This document shows, piece by piece, positions 55,816 to 64,000 of a stretch of 64,000 nt of DNA (the stretch's first letter is position 1; every line of letters starts with the position of its first letter). The stretch comes from Georgfuchsia toluolica. GTDB taxonomy: Bacteria > Pseudomonadota > Gammaproteobacteria > Burkholderiales > Rhodocyclaceae. The stretch is from contig NZ_CAJQUM010000001.1 of the NCBI RefSeq assembly GCF_907163265.1, positions 2,728,001-2,792,000 on the forward strand. The letters are read 5' to 3'. The position numbers and the translations under genes are program-made. The notes beneath the pieces are model-generated. The model did not search any database. It was not told where the DNA came from and worked only from the letters and a program-made list of their open reading frames with translations.

Positions 55816-56315
55816 TGAGTGGGACAAAACAGATAACTGTCGAAATCAACGGGATATCCATCACTCGTGAAGTCGAGATCCGTACTCTTCTCGTCACTTT
55901 TATCCGTGATCATCTCGGGCTAACGGGTACCCACGTTGGCTGCACTTTCGAGGGTGTATGTGGGGCCTGCACAATACACCTTGATGGCGAAGCCGTTAAA
56001 TCGTGCATGATGCTTGCAGTCCAGGCCGATGGTAGATCGATTACTACAATTGAAGGACTTGCCAGTGATGATCATCAGCATCCCCTCCAGGCAAGTTTTA
56101 ACAAAAAGCATGCCCTACAGTGTGGCTATTGTACGCCTGGCATTATCATGAACATGGCTGACTTTCTCTCAAGGAACTCGAATCCAACGGAAGATGAGAT
56201 CCGTCGTGCCTTGGCCGGAAATATCTGCCGCTGCACTGGATACTCCCACATTGTTGAAGCGGTGCAAGATGCCGCACTCACCATTAACTCAGCCAGCGCA
56301 CAAAAGAACTCATGA
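55815..56315 (+). CDS. Molybdenum hydroxylase, 2Fe-2S small subunit (CoxS-like)
   Basis: 166 residues. The C-terminal cluster has CGYCTPGIIM and CRCTGYSHIV as usual. In the plant-type cluster, VGCTFEGVCGACT leaves five residues between the first two cysteines, where I expect four (GCDTSQCGAC or GCEHGVCGAC). The cysteine count is complete. The frame overlaps coxM and coxL by one and four bases. Confidence 0.92.
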   Translation: MSGTKQITVEINGISITREVEIRTLLVTFIRDHLGLTGTHVGCTFEGVCGACTIHLDGEAVKSCMMLAVQADGRSITTIEGLASDDHQHPLQASFNKKHALQCGYCTPGIIMNMADFLSRNSNPTEDEIRRALAGNICRCTGYSHIVEAVQDAALTINSASAQKNS

Positions 56316-58723
56316 ACACAACTCAGTCGTCTATTGGGGTGGCTCGTCCTCGTCATGAGGATGCTCGCCTGACCAGCGGTCGTGGTCACTTCTTTGCTGA
56401 CATCGTTTTGCCGGATACTCTTCATGTGGTTTTTGTTCGCAGTCAACATGCCCATGCTCGAATTCGTTCAATTAACACTGAAGCTGCAAGACACTGTCCC
56501 GGAGTAGTTGCCGTGATTGTTGGCGAGGATATTAAAGAAGAGATTTCCCCTGTTCCGCAACCGACTGTAGTACCTAATCTTCCTGGACGGTTTCCCAAGC
56601 ATTGGCCGCTAGCGATCGACAAGGTTACTTTTCATGGAGCTCCGATCGCAGCCATAGTGGCTACGAATCCCTATTTGGCGGAAGACGCAGCACTTTTGGT
56701 GGAAGTGGATTACGAAACACTACCCTACATTGGGACACCGGAAGCTGCCGCGCAACCCGGTGCCCAAACGGTTCACGATGAATGGCAGGACAACCTGAGC
56801 TTTTCAATGAGCTTTACTGGAGGTGCAACAGCGGAATCAATCTCAAAAAACGTTGCAGAAGTTGATGAAATATTCGCCAAAGCGCCTATCGTTTTGAAGG
56901 AAACTTTTCGGACGCATCGAACGGGCGTTACCCCCCTCGAAACGCGAGGTGTCTTGGCCTCATGGAATCCAGAGGATGGCCTTACTTGTTGGGCTACAAC
57001 CCAACGCCCGCACATTGAGCGTCTGGCGCTTGCGGATGTGTTAGGTCTTCCTTTGCACAAAGTTCGGGTAATAGCGCCTCGCGACCAGGGAGGTGGTTTT
57101 GGTGTCAAGGCGCCGTTCTATAGGGAAACTGCGCTCATAGCTTGGCTAGCCAAGAAATTGAAGAAACCCGTGCGCTGGCTGGAATCGCGTGAGGAAAATC
57201 TAATGCTGGTCGGGCATGGGCGAGACCAAACTCATGAAATCTCATTCGCTGCTACTGCAGATGGCCGCATACTTGCTTTGCGCGACAGAATCACAGCGGA
57301 TATCGGGGATGGTTGTCTCGGCATCTACTGGGGCTTCATCATGCCTTTTCTTGGGGCGGTGTTTGTGCCATCAGGCTACAACATTGTCAAGGCCGATATT
57401 CACTTAGACTGCTATTTCACCAACAAACCATGTATTACTCCAAATCGTGCCTTCGGGTGGCTTCCTGGCCATTTTGCCATAGAGCGAATGCTCGATCAGT
57501 TAGCTAAGCGGGTTGGAAAAGACCCGTTACAGATTCGGCTCCTCAATTTGGTCCACGAGCTTCCATACACAAGCGTGACTGGGTACTACATGGATGGCGG
57601 TGATTTCATCCGCGTTTTGGAGACCCTTGCGGAAAAAATTGACTATAACGAATTTCGTGTTAAACAAGCGGAAGCATTGCGAGAAGGGCGCTATTTGGGT
57701 ATAGGACTTTCATCTTCCACCTCCCTCTCAGGCGTTCCATCTGCACTCCTGGTCACACTTGAGAATCAGCCTGGCTATGGGGCCGCGACAGTTCGGATAG
57801 ATCCTAACGGTCGTGTTCAGATACTTGAAGGTGACGCCCCAACGGGAACCGGCCACGAAACAATGTTTGCACAGGTGGTCAGCCAAATGTTGGGTGTCGA
57901 TCCCAATGACGTAACTTTCGTGATTGGTGATACCTCCAATACGCCATTCGGTTGTGGTGCCGTCGGTTCTCGGGGCGCATCTTACACAGTCAGTGCGCTC
58001 CACAATGCTGCGAAAATCATTCGGACCAAAATGGCCAGAATATTCGCCCATGACCTTGGCCTGAAGGTACAGCCCGATGACGTGGCTTTCGAGGATGGTA
58101 GGGTGTATTTGAAGAATGATCCAGGCAAAAGTATGCAGTTTTCCGACCTGGCGAATCGCATCATTATGAAGCCGGTGAACCTTCCTCCCGGAGAGGAAGG
58201 TGGCCTTGAGGCGACCAATTATTTTGAGGCCGACAAGAACATGATTTCTTTCTCGGCGCATGCCTGTATTGTCGAGGTGGATCCGGTCAGCGGAGAGTTC
58301 AAAATCCAACGTTATATAACCTGTGAGGATGCAGGCACCGTGATTAATCCACTAACCATGGAAGGACAGGTTCAAGGGGGCGTAATACAGGGTCTGTCGA
58401 ACTCGATATTCGAAGAGTTTCTTTTCGACGAGAACGGCCAACAGATGACGAGTACTCTCGAAACGTACAAGATCGCAATTGCCCCCGACGTACCACATGT
58501 GGAAACCATCCACGTGGTTACGCCGACCGAACATGCTCCGCTCGGTGCGCGTGGTATGGCAGATGGTATTCCAGGTCAAGTACCGGCAGCACTGGTTAAT
58601 GCAATTTGCGACGCTCTGGCACCACTGGGGATAGAGATCACAGAGCTTCCGGTTCGTCCAAGTCAGGTATGGGAAAAGCTTCAGAGCTGTTCTCGCAGGG
58701 GTGTAGCGGGCTGTGCTAACTGA
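56312..58723 (+). CDS. Molybdenum hydroxylase, large catalytic subunit (CoxL-like)
   Basis: 803 residues. Molybdopterin-binding xanthine oxidase family: GAPIAAIVA, PRDQGGGFGVKAPFYRETAL, NRAFGWLPGHFAIERMLDQL, GDAPTGTGHETMFAQVV. The CO dehydrogenase signature VAYRCSFR is absent, so the substrate is an aromatic, N-heterocyclic, aldehyde or alicyclic compound. At the position of the catalytic Glu (GVGEGGxxG) this protein reads GMADGIPG, with D751. The function of the whole is hydroxylation with water as oxygen donor. Confidence 0.88.
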   Translation: MNTTQSSIGVARPRHEDARLTSGRGHFFADIVLPDTLHVVFVRSQHAHARIRSINTEAARHCPGVVAVIVGEDIKEEISPVPQPTVVPNLPGRFPKHWPLAIDKVTFHGAPIAAIVATNPYLAEDAALLVEVDYETLPYIGTPEAAAQPGAQTVHDEWQDNLSFSMSFTGGATAESISKNVAEVDEIFAKAPIVLKETFRTHRTGVTPLETRGVLASWNPEDGLTCWATTQRPHIERLALADVLGLPLHKVRVIAPRDQGGGFGVKAPFYRETALIAWLAKKLKKPVRWLESREENLMLVGHGRDQTHEISFAATADGRILALRDRITADIGDGCLGIYWGFIMPFLGAVFVPSGYNIVKADIHLDCYFTNKPCITPNRAFGWLPGHFAIERMLDQLAKRVGKDPLQIRLLNLVHELPYTSVTGYYMDGGDFIRVLETLAEKIDYNEFRVKQAEALREGRYLGIGLSSSTSLSGVPSALLVTLENQPGYGAATVRIDPNGRVQILEGDAPTGTGHETMFAQVVSQMLGVDPNDVTFVIGDTSNTPFGCGAVGSRGASYTVSALHNAAKIIRTKMARIFAHDLGLKVQPDDVAFEDGRVYLKNDPGKSMQFSDLANRIIMKPVNLPPGEEGGLEATNYFEADKNMISFSAHACIVEVDPVSGEFKIQRYITCEDAGTVINPLTMEGQVQGGVIQGLSNSIFEEFLFDENGQQMTSTLETYKIAIAPDVPHVETIHVVTPTEHAPLGARGMADGIPGQVPAALVNAICDALAPLGIEITELPVRPSQVWEKLQSCSRRGVAGCAN

Positions 58724-58776
58724 AACTCCTCACTCTTTATCTTCTCCTCGTCCACCTGACCTCCGGGTGGACTTTA

Positions 58777-58803
58777 CGCAACCTCGTAATGGTTGCGCTT
58801 TTA
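58777..58803 (+). terminator. Terminator after the molybdenum hydroxylase operon
   Basis: 7-bp stem CGCAACC/GGTTGCG with loop TCGTAAT, followed by CTTTTAT. A second 7-bp hairpin lies just before it (58750-58772). Confidence 0.7.
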
Positions 58804-58993
58804 TATCGCGGTCGCAGGACTTTTCGGATACAGGTCTTTCCTCTTGAACCATCAGAATATTCTCTTGTTCCTTGGGGGCAAAGGCCGACTGATTGCCTGC
58901 GAATTGAAGATTGTCGTCAATGCTCCGCTGCGTGCGGCGAGGCGCTTTGTTGGTTATGAAAATCACATCATCTGAAATTGGAGAATGAAAGAA

Positions 58994-61006
58994 ATGGCTA
59001 ATTATGAATATCTGTTCAAGCCCCTGCCCGTGGGCCACAAAGTTTTTAAGAACCGAATCATTTTTGGACCGCATGTCACAAATTTTTGGCCGAACCAACT
59101 GCCGGATGAGCGCACAACTGCTTATTATGAGGAACGCGCTGCAGCGGGTGTTGGAGCAATCATCATAGGGGCCTCGCCGGTTGATCAAACGGGAAATCAC
59201 GCGCCATTTATGACATGTAAGATGTGGAGCGATGAGTGTATTCCTGGACTACATGACATTGCCGTAGCGGTACAACGCCATGGCGCGAAACTTTTAATAC
59301 AGCTAACGCATACAGGAGTTCATAGAACGCCAGGCGATGATCCGTATCCGTTGATCGCTCCGTCCCAGGTTCCCGCTGAGGAAGAACCGTTTCATATTCC
59401 TCGAGAAGCAACTGTAGAGGACCTCCATGCCATTGCGGACAAGTTTGCTGATGCTGCGGAACGGGCGCAACGGGCCGGCCTTGATGGTATTGAGTTTCAT
59501 GGGGGGCATGGATACCTCCTTTGGGCGTTTGTTACTCCGACGATGAACAAGAGAACCGACCAGTATGGCGGATCGCTCGAAAACCGTGTTCGCTTTTATC
59601 TGGAGGTTATAGACAAGGTTCGCAGGCGAGTTGGTAAGGATTTTATTGTCGGATGTCGCATTTCGTCGAGCGATATGGTTCCTGGTGCCGTAGAAATCGA
59701 GGAGGGAGCAGAAATCGCCAGGATGTTGGAGGCGACTGGGCAGGTCGACTATATTCATTGCAGCCTTGGGCTTTACCGATCGGTACACTTTACGGTTGCG
59801 TCCCACTATTCTGGATTGGAGCCCGGTTTTGAGGCGCCGCTGACGGCAACAATCAAAGCTGCGGTGAAGAATATTCCTGTATTTGTTGTCGGACGTATCA
59901 ACGATCCAATACTCGCCGATAAACTGATTTCGGATGGAACAGCGGATGCGTGCGTGCTCATCCGGGAGTTGATTGCGGAACCTGAATTCGCACTCAAGGC
60001 TCAGCAAGGTCATATCGACGATATCCGCCCCTGCGCATATTGGAACCAAGGTTGCATTGGTCGCATATGGGTGGGACAGCGCCTCCAGTGTATGATGAAC
60101 CATGCTTCAGGCCATGAAACGGAGTTCGGCAAGGATCACATCCACCCGGCGGCGAAGCCAAAACATATCCTTGTAGTCGGTGGCGGCCCAGCTGGCCTTG
60201 AATTTGCAAGGATTGCAGCAAAACGCGGACACCGCATCACCATCTATGAGCGTGGCTCAGAACTCGGTGGTCAGATCAACATGTTTGCCCGTTTGCCTGG
60301 GCGCGCAGAAGTCAGAAATTGGCTCGATTGGCTGGTGCGTCAAGTGCAAAAGGCAGGAGTCGATATTCATCTAAATTCGGAGGTGGACGCGACAAATATT
60401 CAAGCGCTTATCTCGGGTTCGAGCGTGGATGAGATTGTCGTTGCAAGTGGTGCTCATGCTGCTGCCGATGGTCGGTCAGGCGTTACTACGGAGCCTATCC
60501 CTGGGTATGATCAGCCACACGTACTGACATATGAGCACGTATTGGCGGGAGAACTGCCGAAGACACTCGGCTCACGCGTATTAATTGTCGATGAATTGGC
60601 CGATCGAATTGCACCGGGAATTGCGGAAATGCTTGCCGACAAGAGCCGCACCATAGAGATCCTGACCAGGTGGCCGAGTGTGGGGCACGACTCGCTAGGG
60701 CCAATGATGGAACTTCCATGGATCTACGAAAAACTCGATTCTCTGGGAATCAAGAAGACCAGTGATAGTTGGGTCAAATCGATTGATAAGGGGGCTGTGT
60801 CTGCGTTTAACATTTACTCAGGACGCGCCTGGCAAATCGAAGTCGACACCGTCATCTTGGTGACGACGAAGTACTCAAATACTGCGATCGAACGGCTTAT
60901 TCGGGAGCGGACCAAACTGTCGGTGCATGTAATCGGTGACGTGGTTGCCCCTAGACTGGTTGGGGATGCCATTTCCGATGCAACTCGACTCGCTCACACC
61001 CTCTAA
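58994..61006 (+). CDS. Old Yellow Enzyme/trimethylamine dehydrogenase-like flavoprotein (DgcA/FadH/Bai type)
   Basis: 670 residues from ATG 58994, where GGAGA is correctly spaced. Residues 1-340: FMN TIM barrel with NRIIFGPH, GIEFHGGHGYLLWAFVTP, NKRTDQYGGSLENRVRF. The iron-sulfur segment is CAYWNQGC...C at ~347-366: the second ligand of the usual CxxCNxxC is Trp. Residues ~380-670: FAD/NAD Rossmann domains, VVGGGPAGLEFARIAAKRGH. In families with adjacent etfAB (dimethylglycine and trimethylamine dehydrogenases) electrons go to ETF; in FadH and BaiCD/BaiH they come from NAD(P)H. The etf genes downstream favour the former. Confidence 0.88.
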   Translation: MANYEYLFKPLPVGHKVFKNRIIFGPHVTNFWPNQLPDERTTAYYEERAAAGVGAIIIGASPVDQTGNHAPFMTCKMWSDECIPGLHDIAVAVQRHGAKLLIQLTHTGVHRTPGDDPYPLIAPSQVPAEEEPFHIPREATVEDLHAIADKFADAAERAQRAGLDGIEFHGGHGYLLWAFVTPTMNKRTDQYGGSLENRVRFYLEVIDKVRRRVGKDFIVGCRISSSDMVPGAVEIEEGAEIARMLEATGQVDYIHCSLGLYRSVHFTVASHYSGLEPGFEAPLTATIKAAVKNIPVFVVGRINDPILADKLISDGTADACVLIRELIAEPEFALKAQQGHIDDIRPCAYWNQGCIGRIWVGQRLQCMMNHASGHETEFGKDHIHPAAKPKHILVVGGGPAGLEFARIAAKRGHRITIYERGSELGGQINMFARLPGRAEVRNWLDWLVRQVQKAGVDIHLNSEVDATNIQALISGSSVDEIVVASGAHAAADGRSGVTTEPIPGYDQPHVLTYEHVLAGELPKTLGSRVLIVDELADRIAPGIAEMLADKSRTIEILTRWPSVGHDSLGPMMELPWIYEKLDSLGIKKTSDSWVKSIDKGAVSAFNIYSGRAWQIEVDTVILVTTKYSNTAIERLIRERTKLSVHVIGDVVAPRLVGDAISDATRLAHTL

Positions 61007-61019
61007 ACAGAGTCTGGGA

Positions 61020-62045
61020 ATGATCGAGCACAGTCTCGAGAGTTCGCCGAATTTGTGGGTGTACCTGGACGATAGAGACGGACCGACGCTTGATATTTCA
61101 TCTCGTATGGTAGCGGAGTCCCGCCGGTTCGCCGCCGCCGCCGGGCTTCGTTGTTGTGGCGTCGCTCGTAACGAAATGTGTGCGCAGCGTCTGGTGTCGT
61201 CGGGGCGATGCTCTGGGATCGATACCATCTACGCGCTATCTGACGGGCCGGTCTGCTCTGAGCCGGATGTTGCGCAAGTCGCGGCGCTGTTATGTTCGGC
61301 CATCCGGCTGCATCAGCCGCAGATGCTGCTGCTTTCGTCTACCGCGCTTGATGCTGAGATCGGTGCGCGAGTCGCCGCGGAACTTGGCTGCGCTTTTTTG
61401 GGGCGCTGCATCGAGATTGAGTGGCGTGAGAAACGACCTGTCGCTCGTCGCTCTGTCTACAATAACCGTGCTCATCAAGTGCTATGCCCTGTCGGAGAAC
61501 CGCCTTGGGTCGTTACAATTGACTCGCAAATCTTGGATAAGACGCCGGCATCAGAAACAAATGCTTCGACCGTAGAAATCAACACGCTCAGCATATCGGG
61601 GAAATTGCACGCTACCCCACCGGTTGTATGGCGCGTATCGGCACGTGACCTCGACTTGGCCGACGCTGATATTGTACTTTCGGTGGGGCGAGGCGTTAAG
61701 AACGAGGAGACACTTGAGCAAATACATGAACTCGCTGAGCTTCTTGGTGCTGCGGTTGGCGGTTCCCGGGAGGCCGTGTTCGGTGGCTTGGTCCCCCGTG
61801 ACCGGCAAGTGGGAGCATCTGGGAAATGGATTGCCCCGCGTATCTATGTCGCGCTGGGTATTTCAGGCTCGACTTATCATATGATGGGCATTCGCGAAGC
61901 GAAACACCTAGTTGCAGTCAATATTGATTCCAGGGCACCAATCCTTGGGTCGGCGGAAATTGCTATCGTCGATGATGTCGCAAAGATTGTTCCTGCACTG
62001 CTTGAGAACCTTAAAGGCAAAGCCGATAGAGCAGCGGCAAATTGA
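61020..62045 (+). CDS. etfA: Electron transfer flavoprotein alpha subunit
   Basis: 341 residues from ATG 61020; an in-frame ATG at 60978 overlaps the previous gene. C-terminal FAD domain: VGGSREAVFGGLVPRDRQVG, APRIYVALGISGSTYHMMGI, APILGSAEIAIVDDVAKIVP. The N-terminal domain is divergent and ends in the short motif SSTALDAEIGARVAAELGC. With EtfB it accepts electrons from a dehydrogenase, here probably the preceding flavoprotein. Confidence 0.9.
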   Translation: MIEHSLESSPNLWVYLDDRDGPTLDISSRMVAESRRFAAAAGLRCCGVARNEMCAQRLVSSGRCSGIDTIYALSDGPVCSEPDVAQVAALLCSAIRLHQPQMLLLSSTALDAEIGARVAAELGCAFLGRCIEIEWREKRPVARRSVYNNRAHQVLCPVGEPPWVVTIDSQILDKTPASETNASTVEINTLSISGKLHATPPVVWRVSARDLDLADADIVLSVGRGVKNEETLEQIHELAELLGAAVGGSREAVFGGLVPRDRQVGASGKWIAPRIYVALGISGSTYHMMGIREAKHLVAVNIDSRAPILGSAEIAIVDDVAKIVPALLENLKGKADRAAAN

Positions 62046-62152
62046 ATGCCGCCATGTACTGAAAAGCCGTGAGCCAAGAAATACGTGATCTAAGACGGTG
62101 ACCCATTACTCTGGTTTCATCTGGCAGGGACAATGCTTTCGCGAAACTACCT

Positions 62153-63004
62153 ATGAAAATAATTGTTTGCATTAAACCAAGCATTAACTCATCGGATATC
62201 TCGTACGACTTACGCAGCGGTGCGCCAGTCAGGCCCGCCCATACGATGTTAAGCGAAGCCGAGTGGGCAGCCCTTCAGACTGCTCTCGACAAAAAGAATC
62301 AGTACGATGCCCACGTCACGGTTTTAAGTGTAGCGGATGAAAGCGCTAATCCGTTGTTGTATCAAGCTTTGCGGGCTGGGGCTAACCGCGCTGTTCGCCT
62401 GTGGCACCTGGAAGACGGTGAACCTCTAGATACATATGCTGCCGCCACTGCAGCAGCGGCAGCCACAACTACTCTGGCAGCTGATCTTGTGATTTGTGCG
62501 ACGCGCAGCGCGGATCTGGGCAGCGGATTCTTTCCGGCTGCTATAGCCGCTGCCGCTCATTTTGAACTGATATCCGGGGTGCTGTCGCTGTCGTTTAAGA
62601 ATGGCGTGTTCGATGCTGTGCAAAAGCTTGATGGTGGTTGGCGTGCGGCACATCGCGTTCAGTTTCCTGCGGTGATTGCCGTAGAGCCTGAGATCACGAG
62701 AATTCGCCACAACACCGTTCTAGGGCGAACCTATCGCGTCGGACTGGCGGGTGAAGTAGAGACATGGACACCCGAGATGGTCGGGCTAGCGGAGATGCCT
62801 AGATCGTTGCTCAGGGAGATGGACCTGTCACTTCCAAGGATTCGCGCTCGGGTTGCATCTCCCGGAAACAAGCGGGTTTCCTCGATGGATCTTCTAAGGC
62901 GCAAGAACAAAGATGGAGCAGAGTCGAAGCAAACGAAACTGGTTGGCACACCGGAAAGCGTTGCCGAAGAACTATTGGGACTTTTCGGGAAATGGCAAGC
63001 GTGA
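62153..63004 (+). CDS. etfB: Electron transfer flavoprotein beta subunit
   Basis: 283 residues. MKIIVCIKP start, LSEAEWAALQTALDKKNQYD, then ALRAGANRAVRLW; AMP-site region DLVICATRSADLGSGFFPAA; PAVIAVEPEITRIRHNT. The conserved ETF-beta FAD-contact loop is loosely kept. About 107 bases after etfA. It forms the heterodimer with EtfA. The order alpha then beta is the reverse of most fixAB/etfBA operons but as in some dgc-type clusters. Confidence 0.88.
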   Translation: MKIIVCIKPSINSSDISYDLRSGAPVRPAHTMLSEAEWAALQTALDKKNQYDAHVTVLSVADESANPLLYQALRAGANRAVRLWHLEDGEPLDTYAAATAAAAATTTLAADLVICATRSADLGSGFFPAAIAAAAHFELISGVLSLSFKNGVFDAVQKLDGGWRAAHRVQFPAVIAVEPEITRIRHNTVLGRTYRVGLAGEVETWTPEMVGLAEMPRSLLREMDLSLPRIRARVASPGNKRVSSMDLLRRKNKDGAESKQTKLVGTPESVAEELLGLFGKWQA

Positions 63005-63006
63005 GG

Positions 63007-64000
63007 ATGGATCAGATCCAACTCAGAGGTCTAGGCCTTTCCCTACTCGTTTTGGTTGCGGTGGGCTTCTCCATATCACTCTATCTTCATTGTGGGTATC
63101 TTTTCAATGGACCATGGCGGATCGCATTTTTTATTTATGGTGTCTTGACAATCGCAGCGTTCATAATCGGTATTGGCAGACGGCTATGGATTTGGACATC
63201 CGGTCAGACAAGAAATGACATTCAGACCACTACCGTTGCTGAAGCGCTGAGCAGACTGTTCATGATAGTTGCGGCCCAACGTAGGGTAATTCGCAACAGT
63301 TGGCCAGGATTATTCCATGCGGCGATGTTCTGGAGTGGCGCAATACTTTTCACGGTTTATTTACTGCCGTCAGTAGGCGTAACGCTGGCAACCATACCGT
63401 ATCCACTGCTAAGTGCGTTATTCCTGGGGATCAGCATAGGCAGCCTATTCTTAGCAGGCCGATTGGTTCTATTTTCATGGCCGAATCGGAAGCTGAGTTT
63501 TGCGCACACATTGGGCCGTGTTGTCGCCCCAGTTCTGATCGCCGCCGTCGGGATTGGTCATTTCTTCGTAATGCGTTCGACCGTGCTTTCGACCGGTGTG
63601 CTCTTTCTACAGTATATGTGCGCGATGACGGTCTTTGCATTAATCCCTTATTCGAGGCTTTTGCATATCATTACCGTCCCATTGTGGACGCTGGTTCGAC
63701 CTGATAAGCGATTTACAATGTCGCTTCCCTTCGATCTGTCGCGTGAGACGGAGATAGAGATATCGAACAATGATCTGCCACTGGGACCAAGACGCCGCGA
63801 AGAGTTCTCTATGCGCGCTCTACTGGCGTTTGATGCATGTACGCAATGTGGTCGCTGTGAAGAAATCTGCCCCGCCCACGGCACCGGTGATGGATTTTCC
63901 CCCGCCAAGATAATGAGGCAACTGCAGTTGGCCAATGCGCCGAGCGCACCATCGGCCAATCTTGTGGCGATAGCGGAAAGTGAACAGGTGGACTGCTGCA
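63007..64000 (+). CDS. Membrane iron-sulfur oxidoreductase, DgcB/EMO-like (partial, runs off the window)
   Basis: The frame is open from ATG 63007 (or GTG 63001, which overlaps the etfB stop) to the window edge, 331 codons so far. N-terminal ~250 residues have six or so TM helices (LSLLVLVAVGFSISLYLHCG; MFWSGAILFTVYLL; VVAPVLIAAVGIGHFFVM), like the cytochrome b-type domain in ETF:quinone oxidoreductases. A ferredoxin motif CTQCGRCEEICPAHGTGDGF follows at ~285. A C-terminal HdrD/GlpC-type domain should follow outside the window. It probably takes electrons from EtfAB to quinone. Confidence 0.8.
   Translation, partial: MDQIQLRGLGLSLLVLVAVGFSISLYLHCGYLFNGPWRIAFFIYGVLTIAAFIIGIGRRLWIWTSGQTRNDIQTTTVAEALSRLFMIVAAQRRVIRNSWPGLFHAAMFWSGAILFTVYLLPSVGVTLATIPYPLLSALFLGISIGSLFLAGRLVLFSWPNRKLSFAHTLGRVVAPVLIAAVGIGHFFVMRSTVLSTGVLFLQYMCAMTVFALIPYSRLLHIITVPLWTLVRPDKRFTMSLPFDLSRETEIEISNNDLPLGPRRREEFSMRALLAFDACTQCGRCEEICPAHGTGDGFSPAKIMRQLQLANAPSAPSANLVAIAESEQVDCC

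Noticed and set aside
56312-58723. Aerobic carbon monoxide dehydrogenase
   Set aside because: The large subunit lacks the VAYRCSFR active-site loop with the selenyl/Cu-binding Cys, so only the subunit plan is Cox-like.

Overview
The window looks like a betaproteobacterial chromosome segment. The support is family-level: standalone homodimeric pyruvate dehydrogenase E1, ttcA, tcdA, a ubiJ-like gene, mscL, a proteobacterial carbonic anhydrase, an ExbBD-TonB operon, and high-GC codon use in the first 36 kb. A Rhodocyclales-like relative is a guess. From about 37 kb to the end the DNA is visibly less GC-rich and codes for a catabolic gene complement, so the window appears to be host chromosome joined to one or more acquired islands.

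Layout. (1) 0.2-13.6 kb, a stress and accessory block: a GlgC-like nucleotidyltransferase without its beta-helix domain, a nitrobindin-like barrel protein, two sensor kinases and a NarL-type regulator, a carboxymuconolactone decarboxylase-like protein, an AlkA-type glycosylase, a decayed pair of genes, a ferredoxin reductase-like flavoprotein with a CDGSH iron-sulfur protein, Fe superoxide dismutase, aceE, a cupredoxin and a small secreted protein. Two of these genes share a 111-bp upstream block. (2) 13.9-24.2 kb, housekeeping: ttcA, pteridine reductase, hydrolase, tcdA, ubiJ-like, mscL, metallo-hydrolase, AsmA-like, carbonic anhydrase, ROK kinase, HD-GYP response regulator. (3) 24.4-29.3 kb, a dead Tn7-like transposon (tnsA-tnsB-tnsC-tniQ, all broken) abutting a DNA methyltransferase fragment. 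(4) 29.6-36 kb: hairpin-rich non-coding DNA, an isolated 6-oxocamphor-hydrolase-like crotonase, a lipoprotein, and an exbB-exbD-tonB-ankyrin lipoprotein operon. (5) 36.2-37.1 kb: insertion sequence relics (IS21 istB, IS4-type transposase).

(6) 37.2-45.1 kb, all plus strand: SDR, APH-type kinase, unknown partner, AttH/CrtC-like protein, SDR, second AttH/CrtC-like protein, second kinase, second partner. A direct repeat flanks this block. (7) 45.3-53.2 kb: a LuxR-type regulator divergent from DUF1302, DUF1329, YCF48-like and RND/MMPL genes, which together look like an envelope transport system for a hydrophobic compound; a different direct repeat brackets it. (8) 54.1-58.7 kb: CoxG-like protein and a three-subunit molybdenum hydroxylase (CoxM, CoxS, CoxL). 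(9) 59.0 kb to the end: an Old Yellow Enzyme/trimethylamine dehydrogenase-like flavoprotein, EtfA, EtfB and the first part of a membrane iron-sulfur oxidoreductase, arranged like dgcAB-etfAB systems.

Working model (inference): regions 6-9 and perhaps the crotonase at 30.4 kb form a pathway for a hydrophobic alicyclic, terpenoid or steroid-like substrate. The envelope proteins would move it. Kinases would phosphorylate hydroxyl groups. SDRs, the molybdenum hydroxylase and the flavoprotein would oxidise or reduce it, and ETF plus the membrane iron-sulfur protein would pass electrons to quinone. The paired kinase plus unknown-partner modules are the best candidate here for an undescribed system.
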